Shown here: positions 19,601-29,056 of the stretch, piece after piece
Numbering within the stretch: position 1 is the first letter of the stretch
How the letters are laid out: each line of letters begins with the position of its first letter
NCBI GenBank assembly: GCA_015488215.1
Contig: WFOE01000042.1
Coordinates: 1-47,237, forward strand
Length of the DNA stretch: 47,237 bases
Direction: 5' to 3'
Origin: Planctomycetales bacterium
Lineage (GTDB): Bacteria > Planctomycetota > Planctomycetia > Pirellulales > S012-138
Notes under the pieces: generated by a model
Seen by the model: only the letters and a program-made list of their open reading frames with translations
What the model was told of the DNA's origin: nothing
The model's database searches: none
Position numbers and translations under genes: made by a program

Positions 19601-20157
19601 GTTTCTTGCGCCGCGCGCTTCTGCACCGCAAGGAGAAAATAACCCGCCTGGTCGAGTCGATCTGGGGCAAGCTCCAGGGAGCCACCACCCAGGCCATGTA
19701 TCGCCAGATAGCCCGGCTCAAGCAGGTGATTGAAGCGGCCGACGGGAACCCTTATGCGGGCAAGGAGCTTTTCGCCCAGCACTGCGGCAAGTGCCACCGG
19801 CTCTTTGGCGAAGGGGGCCATATCGGCCCCGACCTGACTGCGTTCCAGCGAACCGACCTGGACCGCATGTTGCTCAACGTGGTCAACCCCAGCGCCGAGA
19901 TCCGCGAAGGGTACGAAAACTACCTCATCATCACCGCCGACGGGCGCACACTCACCGGGTTTATCGAAGACAAGGACGATCAACTGGTCGTGCTCAAGGA
20001 CGCCGAGGGCCGCCGGCATCTGGTGCCCCGGGAAGAAATCGAGGAGATGGCCCAGTTGCCCCAGTCGGTCATGCCCCAGGGATTGCTCGACCCGCTCAGC
20101 GATCAACAAATCCGCGACCTGTTTGCCTACCTGCGCGCTTCGCAGCCGTTGCCCTAG
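16645..20157 (+). CDS. PVC-type membrane-bound dehydrogenase: carbohydrate-binding-like N-domain, beta-propeller, HEAT-like repeats, C-terminal cytochrome c domain
   Basis: Signal peptide; EDTDGDGRYD...FEFGRDGLWVLNPPYLLFYPD; C-terminal HCGKCHRLFGEGGHIGPDLT CxxCH heme site and planctomycete heme-binding tail. Confidence 0.88.
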   Translation: MPSLLRSRRWVLMLGLPVLLGCWWIFATAAEPSPWHVVQVPQAWSRAPKGRYARAIFTHWFRCAVEVPKAWKGRKLSLFVEGVDDAREVYFNGRLIGRLGSFPPRYRSGLGKSGRFEIPPQAVRFGQVNWVALRVHHREGRLGFNVAAPVLFAPPEAIRLQGPWQARMGDDPSWATGDEPPEQVVYRKAISAEVAERTLKKLADEDGPLPVAETLRRMKTPEDLVVEACLSEPLVGQPLCVKFDARGRLWVMEYRQYPNPAGLKPVSRDKHLRTVYDRVPPPPPRRTPGRDRISIHEDTDGDGRYDRHSVFLDNLNIATSFEFGRDGLWVLNPPYLLFYPDRNHDDRPDGPPEVHLEGFGLEDTHSVVNSLTWGPDGWLYAAQGSTVSGDVRRPGSKQKPVHSMGQLIWRYHPEKRIYEIFAEGGGNAFGLEIDAKGRIFSGHNGGNTRGFHYIQGGYYQKGFGKHGSLSNPYAFGYFGYMPHGNVPRFTHDFVIYESVELPARYHGRLFAVAPLQSRVYISRRIPQGSTFRTVDEGLAFQCGDTWVRPVEASLGPDGAVYICDFYEQRIDHASHFQGRVTPDSGRVYRIRARGPWKQPPRFDLSRAAAEELLRYLEHPNRWFRRRALQQLAYRQPRELLDRLRKALPGATGQTALEYLWAVHLLGGLDEPLVAACLKHADPYVRLWAVRLACDDSQVGQALARQLAHLAAVEKNVEVRNQLACSARRLPPRQALPVAEALLRHDEDVQDPYQGLTLWWLVERQISRNPEAVLGWLGEHPSLWKRPLVQRFLTQRLMRRFAQPGTRRDLLRAARLLRMAPDRTTARAMMQGFEEAFQGRSLAGLPDELLEAIAAAGGLSLQLRIRRREPEAIREALRLVRDPKTPTKRAVALLEILGEVHPPQAKDALLQLALEHPDVPRRVAALAALQGYADARIASALVARLKSMPEQVRSAAFSLLADRAAWTDQVLQAVKAGRLDKSLVPQRFLRRALLHRKEKITRLVESIWGKLQGATTQAMYRQIARLKQVIEAADGNPYAGKELFAQHCGKCHRLFGEGGHIGPDLTAFQRTDLDRMLLNVVNPSAEIREGYENYLIITADGRTLTGFIEDKDDQLVVLKDAEGRRHLVPREEIEEMAQLPQSVMPQGLLDPLSDQQIRDLFAYLRASQPLP

Positions 20158-20204
20158 TTGGCAAGTGGGTTGCTATTGATTTGATGCGACGGCTGGAGTT
20201 CTCC

Positions 20205-20480
20205 AGCGAGCCGCCGACTTGGAAAGGCCTTGCGTCTTGGGTCTTGAGCAGGAGCTTCCGCGCCGGGGGGCGTGGAGGCTTGGGGGATGGGGTAGGAGCT
20301 CCCGTTCCAGAGCAAGAATAAGCGCTGATTCTTGCACTCGGCGAGCCGCCAGCTTTAGCTGGGAGAGGACGGCACGGCCGTCGGCAACTGGGAGCTTCCG
20401 CTCCAAGGCAAGAATAACCGCCAAAACATTAGCTCTCCCCGGACTGAAGTCCGGGGCTCGCCGTGAAGTCCGGGGCTCGC
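20205..20480 (+). repeat. Composite intergenic repeat locus R8
   Basis: CTTG heptamers 20228-20248, 8-bp array 20269-20292, hairpin CCCCGGACTGAAGTCCGGGG 20437-20456 followed by a partial duplicate GAAGTCCGGGGCTCGCC. Confidence 0.85.
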
Positions 20481-20766
20481 CAAACTACACCACAAACTAC
20501 GCTCTACCCCGACCATCTTGCTGCGCCGCGCCGTGGGCAATCGCCGCGAGTTCCTGGCAGCCCAAGACCCAAGACGCAAGCGCCAGAACCTTTTCGTCCG
20601 GGGCGGGCCAGGGCGCACGATGGAATCTACCGACCGATGCGACGCTGGCACTGCTGGCAGCCTCCGGGGGGTTTGAGTCATGCCACCCCCCACGCCAGGC
20701 CGAAACCATTACATGCCGCTGAAACATTGGATCGATTCTACCGGTTGTACCAGCAGGGGGGCTCCT

Positions 20767-21777
20767 ATGGCCGATCGGGTCCGCGGGTGCCAGCTCGGAC
20801 AGAAAATCACGCCGCAGGCTCTATCGCGCCGCGGTTTCCTGCTCCGTACCGCCGCGGCCGGCATGTTGCCCGCCGGCTTGTTCCTGGCCGAAACGCTCCG
20901 GGCCGAATCGCCAGCCGGAGGGAGCAGCGACCGGGCTGCTTTGGACCAGGCGCGGCAAGCTATCCCGCGGGCGAAGCTCTCCCCCGCCGCACGCCGCAAA
21001 GTGGACGCGGTGTTGCACCGCGTCACCGTGTTTCGCCGCACCCCGGTAAAACCGGTCTATTGCACGCCGGAACTGTTCCGCTTCCTGGTGCTTCATCCGG
21101 ACGTGCTGGTAGGGCTTTGGCGTGTGCTGGGCATCAGCCGGGTGCGTCTGCGGCGCACCGGCCGGGAAACCTTTGCCGCCGACGACGGAGCCGGTACCCA
21201 AAGCGAAGTGGAGTTCCTGCATCACGGCCAGGGCTACCACCTGGTCTATTCCGTGGGGCGTTACCACGGCCCGTTGGCCCCCCGGCCCATCCGCGGCGGT
21301 TGCCTGTTGCAACTGCATTACGCGCCGGTCCCGCAAACCACGGTGCCCACGCTCCTGACCCGGATGGAGCTGTTCGTGCGAATCGACAACCTGGCCGTGG
21401 ACCTCATCACCCGGGCGTTTCGCAACACGGTGGGCAAGATGGCCGACCTGAACTACCGGGAAACGGTGGCATTCGTGGGCCAGATGTACCGCGTGGCCCG
21501 GGTCCGTCCCGAGCTTCTTCACCAGATGGCCGCCCACATGACCGGCGTGACCCGCGAGGATCGCCGCCGGTTCGTGCAACTGGTCTATCAGACCGCAGGC
21601 GTGGAGCCGCCGGAGGAGCTGCTGCCGGGCAAGCCGCAGTCGCGGGAATCCCTGGCCGAGCGAACCCGCCCCAGGCAAGAAGGAGGCCCTCGGCCGGACC
21701 GGGAGACGAAGCTGCGTTCCGCATGGCGGCGCCGCTGGTTCGAAGGGGCAAGCCGCAACAGGGCGCTACGGCGGTAA
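20767..21777 (+). CDS. Tat-exported conserved hypothetical protein
   Basis: Twin-arginine signal SRRGFLLRTAAAGMLPAGLFLAETLRA; continuous ORF; no family recognised. Confidence 0.75.
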   Translation: MADRVRGCQLGQKITPQALSRRGFLLRTAAAGMLPAGLFLAETLRAESPAGGSSDRAALDQARQAIPRAKLSPAARRKVDAVLHRVTVFRRTPVKPVYCTPELFRFLVLHPDVLVGLWRVLGISRVRLRRTGRETFAADDGAGTQSEVEFLHHGQGYHLVYSVGRYHGPLAPRPIRGGCLLQLHYAPVPQTTVPTLLTRMELFVRIDNLAVDLITRAFRNTVGKMADLNYRETVAFVGQMYRVARVRPELLHQMAAHMTGVTREDRRRFVQLVYQTAGVEPPEELLPGKPQSRESLAERTRPRQEGGPRPDRETKLRSAWRRRWFEGASRNRALRR

Positions 21778-21790
21778 GGGCCGGGTCGGG

Positions 21791-23272
21791 CTATTTCGCG
21801 GCCCCTTTGCGGCGAGGGCGGTAGATTTCGGTGGCCGTGCCCAGAATCATCTCGGCGGCGAAAGCCACGGTTTCGCTGAGCGTGGGATGGGGGTGGATTG
21901 TTTCGGCCAAATCGCGCACCGTGCAGCCCAACTCGATGGCCAGCGCGGCTTCCGAAATCAGATCGCCGGCATGGGGACCAACGATCCCCACGCCCAACAC
22001 CCGCTGCGTCAGGGCGTCGACTACCAGCTTGGTCATTCCTTCGGTGCGGCCTAGCGATTGGGCCTTGCCGCTGGCGGCCCAGGGATAGCGAGCCACTTCG
22101 ATCTGGCGTCCGGCCTGGGCGGCTTGGGCTTCGGTGTAGCCAACCCAGGCCACTTCCGGATCGGTAAACACCACGGCCGGAATGGCCATCGTGTCCATGG
22201 CCGCCGGCTCGCCCAACAGGGCCTCGACGGCCACTTTGCCTTCGTGAGCGGCCTTGTGGGCCAGCATGGGATTGCCCACGCAATCGCCGATGGCCAGGAT
22301 GTGCGGGTCGGCCGTGCGCATTTGTTGGTTCACCTGGATGAAGCCGCGCGAGTCGAGCTGCACCTGGGTGTTTTCCAGCCCCAGCGAAGCCGTATTCGGC
22401 TTGCGGCCGATGGAAACCAACACCCGGTCGTAGGACTTGGTAAAGATGCCCTCGGGGCCTTCCATCACCACCTCGACCGCTTCGCCGCGGTCCTTCAGTT
22501 CCAGCACCCGGGTTTTCAGGTAAATGGCTTCCAGTTGTTTTCGCAATCGCTTGGCCAGCGGGGCCACCAGGTCGGGGTCCATGCCGGGCAGCAGCCCGTC
22601 GGTCAGTTCCACTACTGAAACCCGCGAGCCCAAGGCCCGATAGACCGTGCCCAGTTCCAGCCCGATGTAGCCGCCGCCGACGACCAGCAGGGAGTCGGGC
22701 ACTTCGGGCAGCTCCAGCGCGTCGGTGGAATCCATTACCCGGGGCGAGTCGATGGCCAGGGCGGGCACTTTCAGCGGCACCGAGCCGGTGGCCACGATGC
22801 AGTAGTCGAAGGAAAGCTGGGTCAGCTCCGGTTCTTTCTCCCCGACGGGGTTGAGCCGCAACGTGGTGGAATTGAGAAACGACGCCCGGGCCTGGATGCG
22901 TCGCACCTTACGTTGCTTGGCCAGTTGGGCCAGCCCACCGGAAAGGGTGCGGATGAGCTTTTCTTTCCGCGCCCGCAGACGGTCCAGTTCCACCTGGGCT
23001 GGGCCGAACTGCACACCCCAGTCGTCCAGTTCACGGGTTTCCTCGATCACCCGAGCCACGTGCAGCAGGGCCTTGGAAGGGATGCACCCCCGCAGCAGAC
23101 AGGTGCCGCCCAGCCGGGAATCGGCGTCCACCAGGGTGACTTCCATTCCCTTGTCGGCGGCCAGGAACGCAGCCGCGTAGCCGCCGGGCCCGCCGCCGAG
23201 GACCACCAGTTGGCTATGACCGGCACCGGCCCGGGGGGCCTGCTGGTCGGCTTGCACGGAAAGCTGGCTCAT
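21791..23272 (-). CDS. lpdA: Dihydrolipoyl dehydrogenase
   Basis: GGGPGGYAAAFLAADKG, GGTCLLRGCIPSKALLHVA redox disulfide, C-terminal HPHPTLSE motif. Confidence 0.94.
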   Translation of the reverse strand: MSQLSVQADQQAPRAGAGHSQLVVLGGGPGGYAAAFLAADKGMEVTLVDADSRLGGTCLLRGCIPSKALLHVARVIEETRELDDWGVQFGPAQVELDRLRARKEKLIRTLSGGLAQLAKQRKVRRIQARASFLNSTTLRLNPVGEKEPELTQLSFDYCIVATGSVPLKVPALAIDSPRVMDSTDALELPEVPDSLLVVGGGYIGLELGTVYRALGSRVSVVELTDGLLPGMDPDLVAPLAKRLRKQLEAIYLKTRVLELKDRGEAVEVVMEGPEGIFTKSYDRVLVSIGRKPNTASLGLENTQVQLDSRGFIQVNQQMRTADPHILAIGDCVGNPMLAHKAAHEGKVAVEALLGEPAAMDTMAIPAVVFTDPEVAWVGYTEAQAAQAGRQIEVARYPWAASGKAQSLGRTEGMTKLVVDALTQRVLGVGIVGPHAGDLISEAALAIELGCTVRDLAETIHPHPTLSETVAFAAEMILGTATEIYRPRRKGAAK

Positions 23273-23484
23273 CGAAGCACTCTTTGCTGGCAAAAGGCAA
23301 CAGCAGTTCGGCCATCTCACCCCATGACGCTAGCGGTTTTCCGCCTCGCGGACAAGTAGTCCCTATTACAGCCGGTGCAACCCTTCCAAACGATTCGCCA
23401 ACCAGCGGCAAGCCGCCGCGGGGAGCTTGTTCCCAGCGGGCTTTCGCCGGGCGATAGCCTAAGTTTGCCTGGAAGAGTGTTCCC

Positions 23485-24588
23485 TTGGTTCAAGCGACCG
23501 GCTGTTACATGGCTCGCTCTGCGCTTTCATGGATTGTCAATCGCGGCGAGACGCAGCTTTCGGACCCTGCGTGGGAAGAAAACCGCCGCCGCATCGTCCG
23601 CTGCCTGCTGGCCCTGTTTCTGGTGCTGAGCAGCGGAGCGCTGGGTTTCGCCTGGACCGAAGACTGGCCGCTGTGGCGAGGGCTTTACTTCACCCTGATT
23701 ACCGTTACCACCGTCGGCTACAGCGACGAGGGCATCTCGCCCCAGGGAAAACAGTTCGCCGTGGTGCTGTTGCTGGTGGGTATTGCCACCACCACCTACT
23801 GCATGAGTACGGTGGTTCAGATTGTCGTCAGCCGCCAACTGGGATGGAAACGAAGAATGCAACGCCAGATCGATCAGTTGAACCAGCACGTTATCGTATG
23901 CGGCTACGGGCGGGTGGGACGCACCGTGGCCGAACAACTCCACCAGGCCGGAGTGGAGTTCGTCGTCATCGAACGAAACGAACAGCACTTTCAGGAAGCC
24001 GTGGACCGAGGGCTGCTGGCCCTGCACGGGAACGCCACCGACGACGCGGTACTCAAAGCCGCGGGCGTAACCCGAGCGCGGGCGGTGGTCTGCCTGCTCG
24101 ATTCGGACGCCGAAAACGTGTTCATCACCCTCTCGGCCCGCGACTTCAATCCCAAGGCCTTCATCGTCTGCCGGGCCGAGACAGAAAGCGCCGCGGGTAA
24201 GGCCCACCGCGCAGGAGCCCGAATGGTCGTCTCGCCTTACTATGCCGCCGGGGTGGACGTGGCCACGGCGGTCATCCGGCCCAACCTGGCCCAGTTCCTG
24301 GAACACGGACGCAACGGCCAGGGCGGCTTCGACCTGACCGAAATCGCCATCACTCCCCGGAGCCCCCTGGTGGGCAAGACCGTAGCCGAAGTGGGCCGGG
24401 CCTGCGACACGGTGGTGTTCGTGGCACTGAAACAGCCCGACGGGCAGACGATTATTCGTCCCCCCGGCGGGCTGCGTTTCGACGCCGGGGATATCCTCTT
24501 TCTGGCCGGCAGTCGGGAATCCCTGGACGAGTTCTGCCAGATGCTTGCGCCGGACCAGAACGCTGCCCAACCGGCTGCCGCCCTGTAG
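23485..24588 (+). CDS. Potassium channel with TrkA-N (RCK) domain
   Basis: LITVTTVGYSDEG selectivity filter; HVIVCGYGRVGRTVAEQL Rossmann domain; TrkA-C-like tail. TTG 23485 or ATG 23509 start. Confidence 0.88.
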   Translation: MVQATGCYMARSALSWIVNRGETQLSDPAWEENRRRIVRCLLALFLVLSSGALGFAWTEDWPLWRGLYFTLITVTTVGYSDEGISPQGKQFAVVLLLVGIATTTYCMSTVVQIVVSRQLGWKRRMQRQIDQLNQHVIVCGYGRVGRTVAEQLHQAGVEFVVIERNEQHFQEAVDRGLLALHGNATDDAVLKAAGVTRARAVVCLLDSDAENVFITLSARDFNPKAFIVCRAETESAAGKAHRAGARMVVSPYYAAGVDVATAVIRPNLAQFLEHGRNGQGGFDLTEIAITPRSPLVGKTVAEVGRACDTVVFVALKQPDGQTIIRPPGGLRFDAGDILFLAGSRESLDEFCQMLAPDQNAAQPAAAL

Positions 24589-24728
24589 CGGCTCGTCGTT
24601 CCGAGGGACGCGTAAGCCGCCGAATTCCCGGCACGGCGATGCAAACCCGCGCCGGAAAGCCACCGGCCCGGATTTGTCTTTCCACCCATGCGGTGGCATA
24701 CTCGGTGGCGAACCTTCCGGGTGTGTTT

Positions 24729-24778
24729 TTCCGGAGACAGACCTCCGACCCCCTTCCGGAGACAGACCTCCAACCCCC
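24729..24778. repeat. Two-copy 25-bp tandem repeat
   Basis: TTCCGGAGACAGACCTCCGACCCCC / TTCCGGAGACAGACCTCCAACCCCC, one mismatch. Confidence 0.9.
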
Positions 24779-24804
24779 GAACTCCGACCACCGGGAGCCC
24801 CGCC

Positions 24805-25914
24805 ATGCAACGCACCTACCGCGTGGGAGTGATCGGTCACACGGGCCGAGGGAACTACGGGCACGGGCTGGAGCGGGTGTGGCTCGACGTGCCCGGCTGC
24901 CAGGTGATGGCCGTGGCCGATCCCGACAAAAACGGCCTGGCCCAAGCGATGCGGCGCACCGGGGCCAGGCGGGCCTACCGCGATTACCGGCAGATGCTCG
25001 ATCGGGAAAAGCTGGACATCGTGGCTGTGGCTCCCCGCTGGATCGACCAGCACTGCCAGATGGTGGTGGCCGCTGCGGAACGGGGATGCCACATCTACCT
25101 GGAAAAGCCGATGTGCCGCACGCTGGAAGAAGCCGACCGAATGGTCGCCGCCTGCGAAAAACATCACGTCAAGCTGGCCATCGCCCACCAGACGCGCTAC
25201 AGTCCCAAGCTGCCCGTAGTGAAGGAGCTGCTGGCCTCGGGCCGGCTGGGACAGGTGTTGGAGTTTCGCGGTCGGGGCAAGGAAGACCATCGCGGCGGTG
25301 GCGAGGACCTCTGGGTGCTGGGCACCCACATCATGGACCTCATCCGCGCCCTGGGCGGACGCCCCCGGTGGTGCATGGCCCGGGTAACGCAACAGGGACA
25401 CGACGTGACGGCCCGGGACGTGGCTCCCGGCAACGAAGGAATCGGCCCCCTGGCCGGCGACAACGTGACTGCCATGTACGCGCTGGAAGGCGGAGCCACG
25501 GCCTATTTCGCTTCGCGGCGTCGGGCCGCGGGCAAGCCCAGCCGGTTCGGGCTTACCATCTACGGCACCGCCGGGGTGCTGGAACTGCACACCGGCTACC
25601 TGCCTCCGATCAAGCTGTTGCCAGATAGTTCCTGGACCCCGGGCCGAACGGGCCGCCGGTGGCTGGACGTTTCTTCCCGCGGAGTGGGCAAGCCCGAAAC
25701 CCTTGAGGACCGGGGACTGCACGGAGGCAACGTGCTGGCAGTCAAGGACTTGATTCGGGCCATCGAAACCGACACCCAGCCGGAGAGCAACGTCTACGAA
25801 GCCCGCGCCGCCACCGAGATGATCGTGGCCGTGTTCGAATCGCACCGGCTGCGGGCTCCGGCCGCGTTCCCCCTGCAAAACCGCAAAAACCCGCTAGAGA
25901 TGCTGCCGCAATAG
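24805..25914 (+). CDS. Gfo/Idh/MocA family oxidoreductase
   Basis: YRVGVIGHTGRGNYGHGLERVW; CHIYLEKPMCRTLEEADRMVAA (EKP motif); HQTRYSPK. Confidence 0.9.
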   Translation: MQRTYRVGVIGHTGRGNYGHGLERVWLDVPGCQVMAVADPDKNGLAQAMRRTGARRAYRDYRQMLDREKLDIVAVAPRWIDQHCQMVVAAAERGCHIYLEKPMCRTLEEADRMVAACEKHHVKLAIAHQTRYSPKLPVVKELLASGRLGQVLEFRGRGKEDHRGGGEDLWVLGTHIMDLIRALGGRPRWCMARVTQQGHDVTARDVAPGNEGIGPLAGDNVTAMYALEGGATAYFASRRRAAGKPSRFGLTIYGTAGVLELHTGYLPPIKLLPDSSWTPGRTGRRWLDVSSRGVGKPETLEDRGLHGGNVLAVKDLIRAIETDTQPESNVYEARAATEMIVAVFESHRLRAPAAFPLQNRKNPLEMLPQ

Positions 25915-25939
25915 ACCGTCGCCGTTGCGCGGAGCCGGC

Positions 25940-26115
25940 GCTCCGCGGGGCTTGCGGCTTGCGCCGTGCGCCTTGCGCGAAGAGCTTCCGCTCCAACGCA
26001 AGAACGAGCGACAATTCTTGCCAACGGCGAGCCGCCAGCTTTGCTTTAGCTGGCGGAGGAGAAACAACGAGCAAACGCTTCTACTTGCCTCCCCAGACTA
26101 AAGTCCGGGGCTCGC
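25940..26115 (+). repeat. Composite intergenic repeat locus R9 (convergent gap)
   Basis: 7-bp array 25950-25977; hairpin CCGCCAGCTTTGCTTTAGCTGGCGG 26032-26056; CC(C)AGACTAAAGTCCGGGG. Confidence 0.88.
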
Positions 26116-26153
26116 GGGAACCCCGGCCAGCAATGGAGCCGCTGGCCCGCCGG

Positions 26154-27434
26154 TCAGGCCGAAGCGCTTTGCCGGCCGCTCATCGCTTCGGCCAGGATGC
26201 GGGCGGTGCTGGGGCGCATGATCCGCGGGTCCACCTCGCGGCCTTCCATCAGCGCCCGACGCACCTCCTTGCCGGAGATCATCACCGGCTTTTCGTCCGG
26301 GTGGTTTTCCATCAGATCGACCCGGCCAATCGATTCGTAGTAGGCGGCAAAGCCGACCTTGAGCGGCTGGATGAGCAACTGGCCGGGCAACTGGTCGAAG
26401 ATGGCCTGGGCGTCGAAATCGCCCCAGATGGCCGTGCCGTCGTGGTAAGGGGCGTCGGCGTGCTTGCGGCCGATGATGATGTGCGAAAACCCGTAGTTCT
26501 GCCGGTAGATGGCGTGCATGACCGCCTCCTTGGGTCCGGCGTAGAACATCTTCATGTCCAGCGCCACCAGGATCACGCGGTCCGGGACCGACTCGCCCAG
26601 CGGCTCCCACACGGCCGGGTCGCTGTCGCCTTCGCCCAGGGAGCGGCTTTCGATCAGGGCTTCGTAGGTGCGCATGCGCACCTCGGCGCTGACGTCGTCG
26701 GACTTGGTTTCGCCCACCAGCGGGTTCAGGCACGCCCCGGCGTTGTAGCCCTGACGCAGTAGCTCCTCCAGCCCATAGACCAGGGCGTACTCGTGAGCGC
26801 GGTGCAGGGGGTTTCGGGTCTGGAAGGCCACGGCCCGCTCCCAGCCTTTGTCGACCAGAAGCTGCCGCACTTCCCGGGGCGAAAGCAGGTACTTGCCGAA
26901 GGCCGGATGCTTGGGCTGCGGCAGAGCCCACAACCGCCCGCCCAGCAGATGGGTCTTGTCCGCTTCGTTCTTGAGCACCATGTCCCCGCCGGGGTGATCC
27001 GTGCGGGAGGTGCCATAGACGCTCTCCAGGTACCCCTGTTTGTCCCAGGGGTAGATGTCCGTGATTTCCAGCTTGCCGACCACCTCGCCCCGGGAGTTGA
27101 CCAGAGCGACGGTCTGATCGAGCGAAAGCCCCCGGGCCACTTCTTCCGTGACCGGCAGGGCGAGCGGAATGGTCCACGCCCAACGGCCCTGGGTGTTTTC
27201 CAGCACTCCTTCTTCCAGCACCCGCTGCCAGGTGGAGCGGTCCATCGGGCCTTCCAGGGGGCTCAACGCCCCGTCGGCTATCCGGTACACGACCGACAAG
27301 TCCCCGTCGCTTACCGGCACCTGGGGCCAGGTGGCCGCCTGGGCCAGCAGTTCCTGGTGTTGTTCTTCGGGAATGGTACGGCAAACCGGCTCTTGCAAGC
27401 CGCCGTGCGGGGGCAGGGGTACCTGGTGGCTCAT
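26154..27434 (-). CDS. sat: Sulfate adenylyltransferase (ATP sulfurylase)
   Basis: [17 protein letters not shown] catalytic motif; [14 protein letters not shown]; single-domain length. Confidence 0.93.
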   Translation of the reverse strand: MSHQVPLPPHGGLQEPVCRTIPEEQHQELLAQAATWPQVPVSDGDLSVVYRIADGALSPLEGPMDRSTWQRVLEEGVLENTQGRWAWTIPLALPVTEEVARGLSLDQTVALVNSRGEVVGKLEITDIYPWDKQGYLESVYGTSRTDHPGGDMVLKNEADKTHLLGGRLWALPQPKHPAFGKYLLSPREVRQLLVDKGWERAVAFQTRNPLHRAHEYALVYGLEELLRQGYNAGACLNPLVGETKSDDVSAEVRMRTYEALIESRSLGEGDSDPAVWEPLGESVPDRVILVALDMKMFYAGPKEAVMHAIYRQNYGFSHIIIGRKHADAPYHDGTAIWGDFDAQAIFDQLPGQLLIQPLKVGFAAYYESIGRVDLMENHPDEKPVMISGKEVRRALMEGREVDPRIMRPSTARILAEAMSGRQSASA

Positions 27435-27504
27435 CTTCGTTCTTTCCATTCCAGCAAAAAACGAGGCTTCCGTGGTTCTTCGGTCCGTTTATCCATCCGC
27501 GCCG

Positions 27505-27850
27505 CCGAGCGAGCCGCCGACTTCAGCTAGCGGAGGCGGCTCCAGCCGCAGCCACTGGGTGCTTCCGCACCGAGCGGGAATAGGCTTGCGGCTTGCGCCG
27601 TGCGCCTTGCGGAAGGTGCTTCCGCACCAGCGCAAGAATAATCGCCGACTCTTGCAATTCGGCGAGCCGCCGACTTTAGTCGGCGGAGGACGGCGAGCCG
27701 GGAGCTTTAGCTCCCGGAGGACGGCACGGCCGTGGGCGACTGGGTGCTTCCGCACCGATGCAGGAATAGGCGTTTTTTGCAACCGGCCCTCCCCGGACTG
27801 AAGTCCGGGGCTCGCCGCGAAGTCCGCGTCTTGCCGCGAAATCCGGGCTT
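27505..27850 (+). repeat. Composite intergenic repeat locus R10
   Basis: Hairpins 27558-27571, 27615-27628, 27667-27686, 27698-27717, 27743-27756, 27791-27810; 7-bp array 27584-27611. Confidence 0.92.
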
Positions 27851-27942
27851 ACCGGACGCGGGCTACCGTTCGCCTGGCGGTGTACTCAATCGCTATACAT
27901 CCGCACTTCGGCGTGGGGGTTTTCCGTTTGGGGTAACGGGTA

Positions 27943-28950
27943 CTACTCCACTTTTTTGTCTTCGATCCAGGGCATCAGCTCCCGCAGCCGCCGGCCCACC
28001 TGTTCGATCAGGTGCTGGCGGTGGCGGCGGCGCATGGCCTTGAAGGCCGGGGCGTTGGCCTTGTTTTCCAGGATCCATTCGCGGGCGAACTGGCCGTTTT
28101 GCACTTCGGCCAGGATGCGTTTCATCTCCTGCCGCACCTGGTCGTTGATGACCCGGGGACCGCGGGTGTAGTCGCCGTACTCGGCCGTGTTCGACACGCT
28201 GTAGCGCATGTAGGAAAGCCCGCCTTCGTAGAACAGGTCCACGATCAGCTTCAGCTCGTGCAGGCATTCGAAGTAGGCCATCTCGGGCTGGTAGCCGGCT
28301 TCGACCAGGGTTTCAAACGCGGCCAGAATCAGGTGGCTCACCCCGCCGCACAGGACCACCTGCTCGCCGAACAGGTCGGTTTCGGTTTCTTCGGCAAACG
28401 TGGTTTGCAGCACTCCGGCCCGGGTGCCGCCGATTCCCTTGGCGTAGGCCAACCCCAGGCGGAACGACTCCTCGCTGGCTCCCTGGCTGGTGGCAATCAG
28501 GCAGGGGACGCCCGCCCCACGCACGTATTCGCTGCGCACCAGGTGGCCGGGTCCTTTCGGGGCGACCAGCACCACGTCCACTCCCTCGGGCGGTTCAATC
28601 TGGCCGAAATGCACGTTGAACCCGTGCGAACACATGAGCAGCTTGCCCGGGGTCAGATGCGGCCTCACCTGCCGTCGGTAGATATCGGCTTGGACCTCGT
28701 CGGGCAGCAGGATGTTGACCAGGTCGCCCTGCTGGACGGCTTCCTCGATGGAGAGCGGCTCGAATCCGTCCCGCTTGGCCGCTTCGTAGTTGGCTCCGCC
28801 GGGGCGTTGGGCCACGATGACCTTCACGCCGCTGTCGCGCAGGTTCAGGGCATGGGCGTGTCCCTGCGAACCGTAGCCCAGAATGGCCACCGTTTTGCCC
28901 TCAAGTAGCGAAAGGTCGGCGTCGTTGTCGTAGTAGATTTTGGCGCTCAT
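27943..28950 (-). CDS. ilvC: Ketol-acid reductoisomerase
   Basis: [62 protein letters not shown]. Confidence 0.97.
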   Translation of the reverse strand: MSAKIYYDNDADLSLLEGKTVAILGYGSQGHAHALNLRDSGVKVIVAQRPGGANYEAAKRDGFEPLSIEEAVQQGDLVNILLPDEVQADIYRRQVRPHLTPGKLLMCSHGFNVHFGQIEPPEGVDVVLVAPKGPGHLVRSEYVRGAGVPCLIATSQGASEESFRLGLAYAKGIGGTRAGVLQTTFAEETETDLFGEQVVLCGGVSHLILAAFETLVEAGYQPEMAYFECLHELKLIVDLFYEGGLSYMRYSVSNTAEYGDYTRGPRVINDQVRQEMKRILAEVQNGQFAREWILENKANAPAFKAMRRRHRQHLIEQVGRRLRELMPWIEDKKVE

Positions 28951-29056
28951 GGTCTTTTCGTCGCGTTGGAGTAGGAAACAGGCAGGGTTTACGTTCCGCA
29001 GTGGGTCATGTGCCGGGCATCGCCTTCCCGGGTCGGGGGCCAGGCCGCGGGCATGT

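Noticed and set aside
23527-25878. 783-aa minus-strand ORF spanning two plus-strand genes
   Set aside because: Overlaps K+ channel and Gfo/Idh/MocA genes and the tandem repeat; no recognisable domain.
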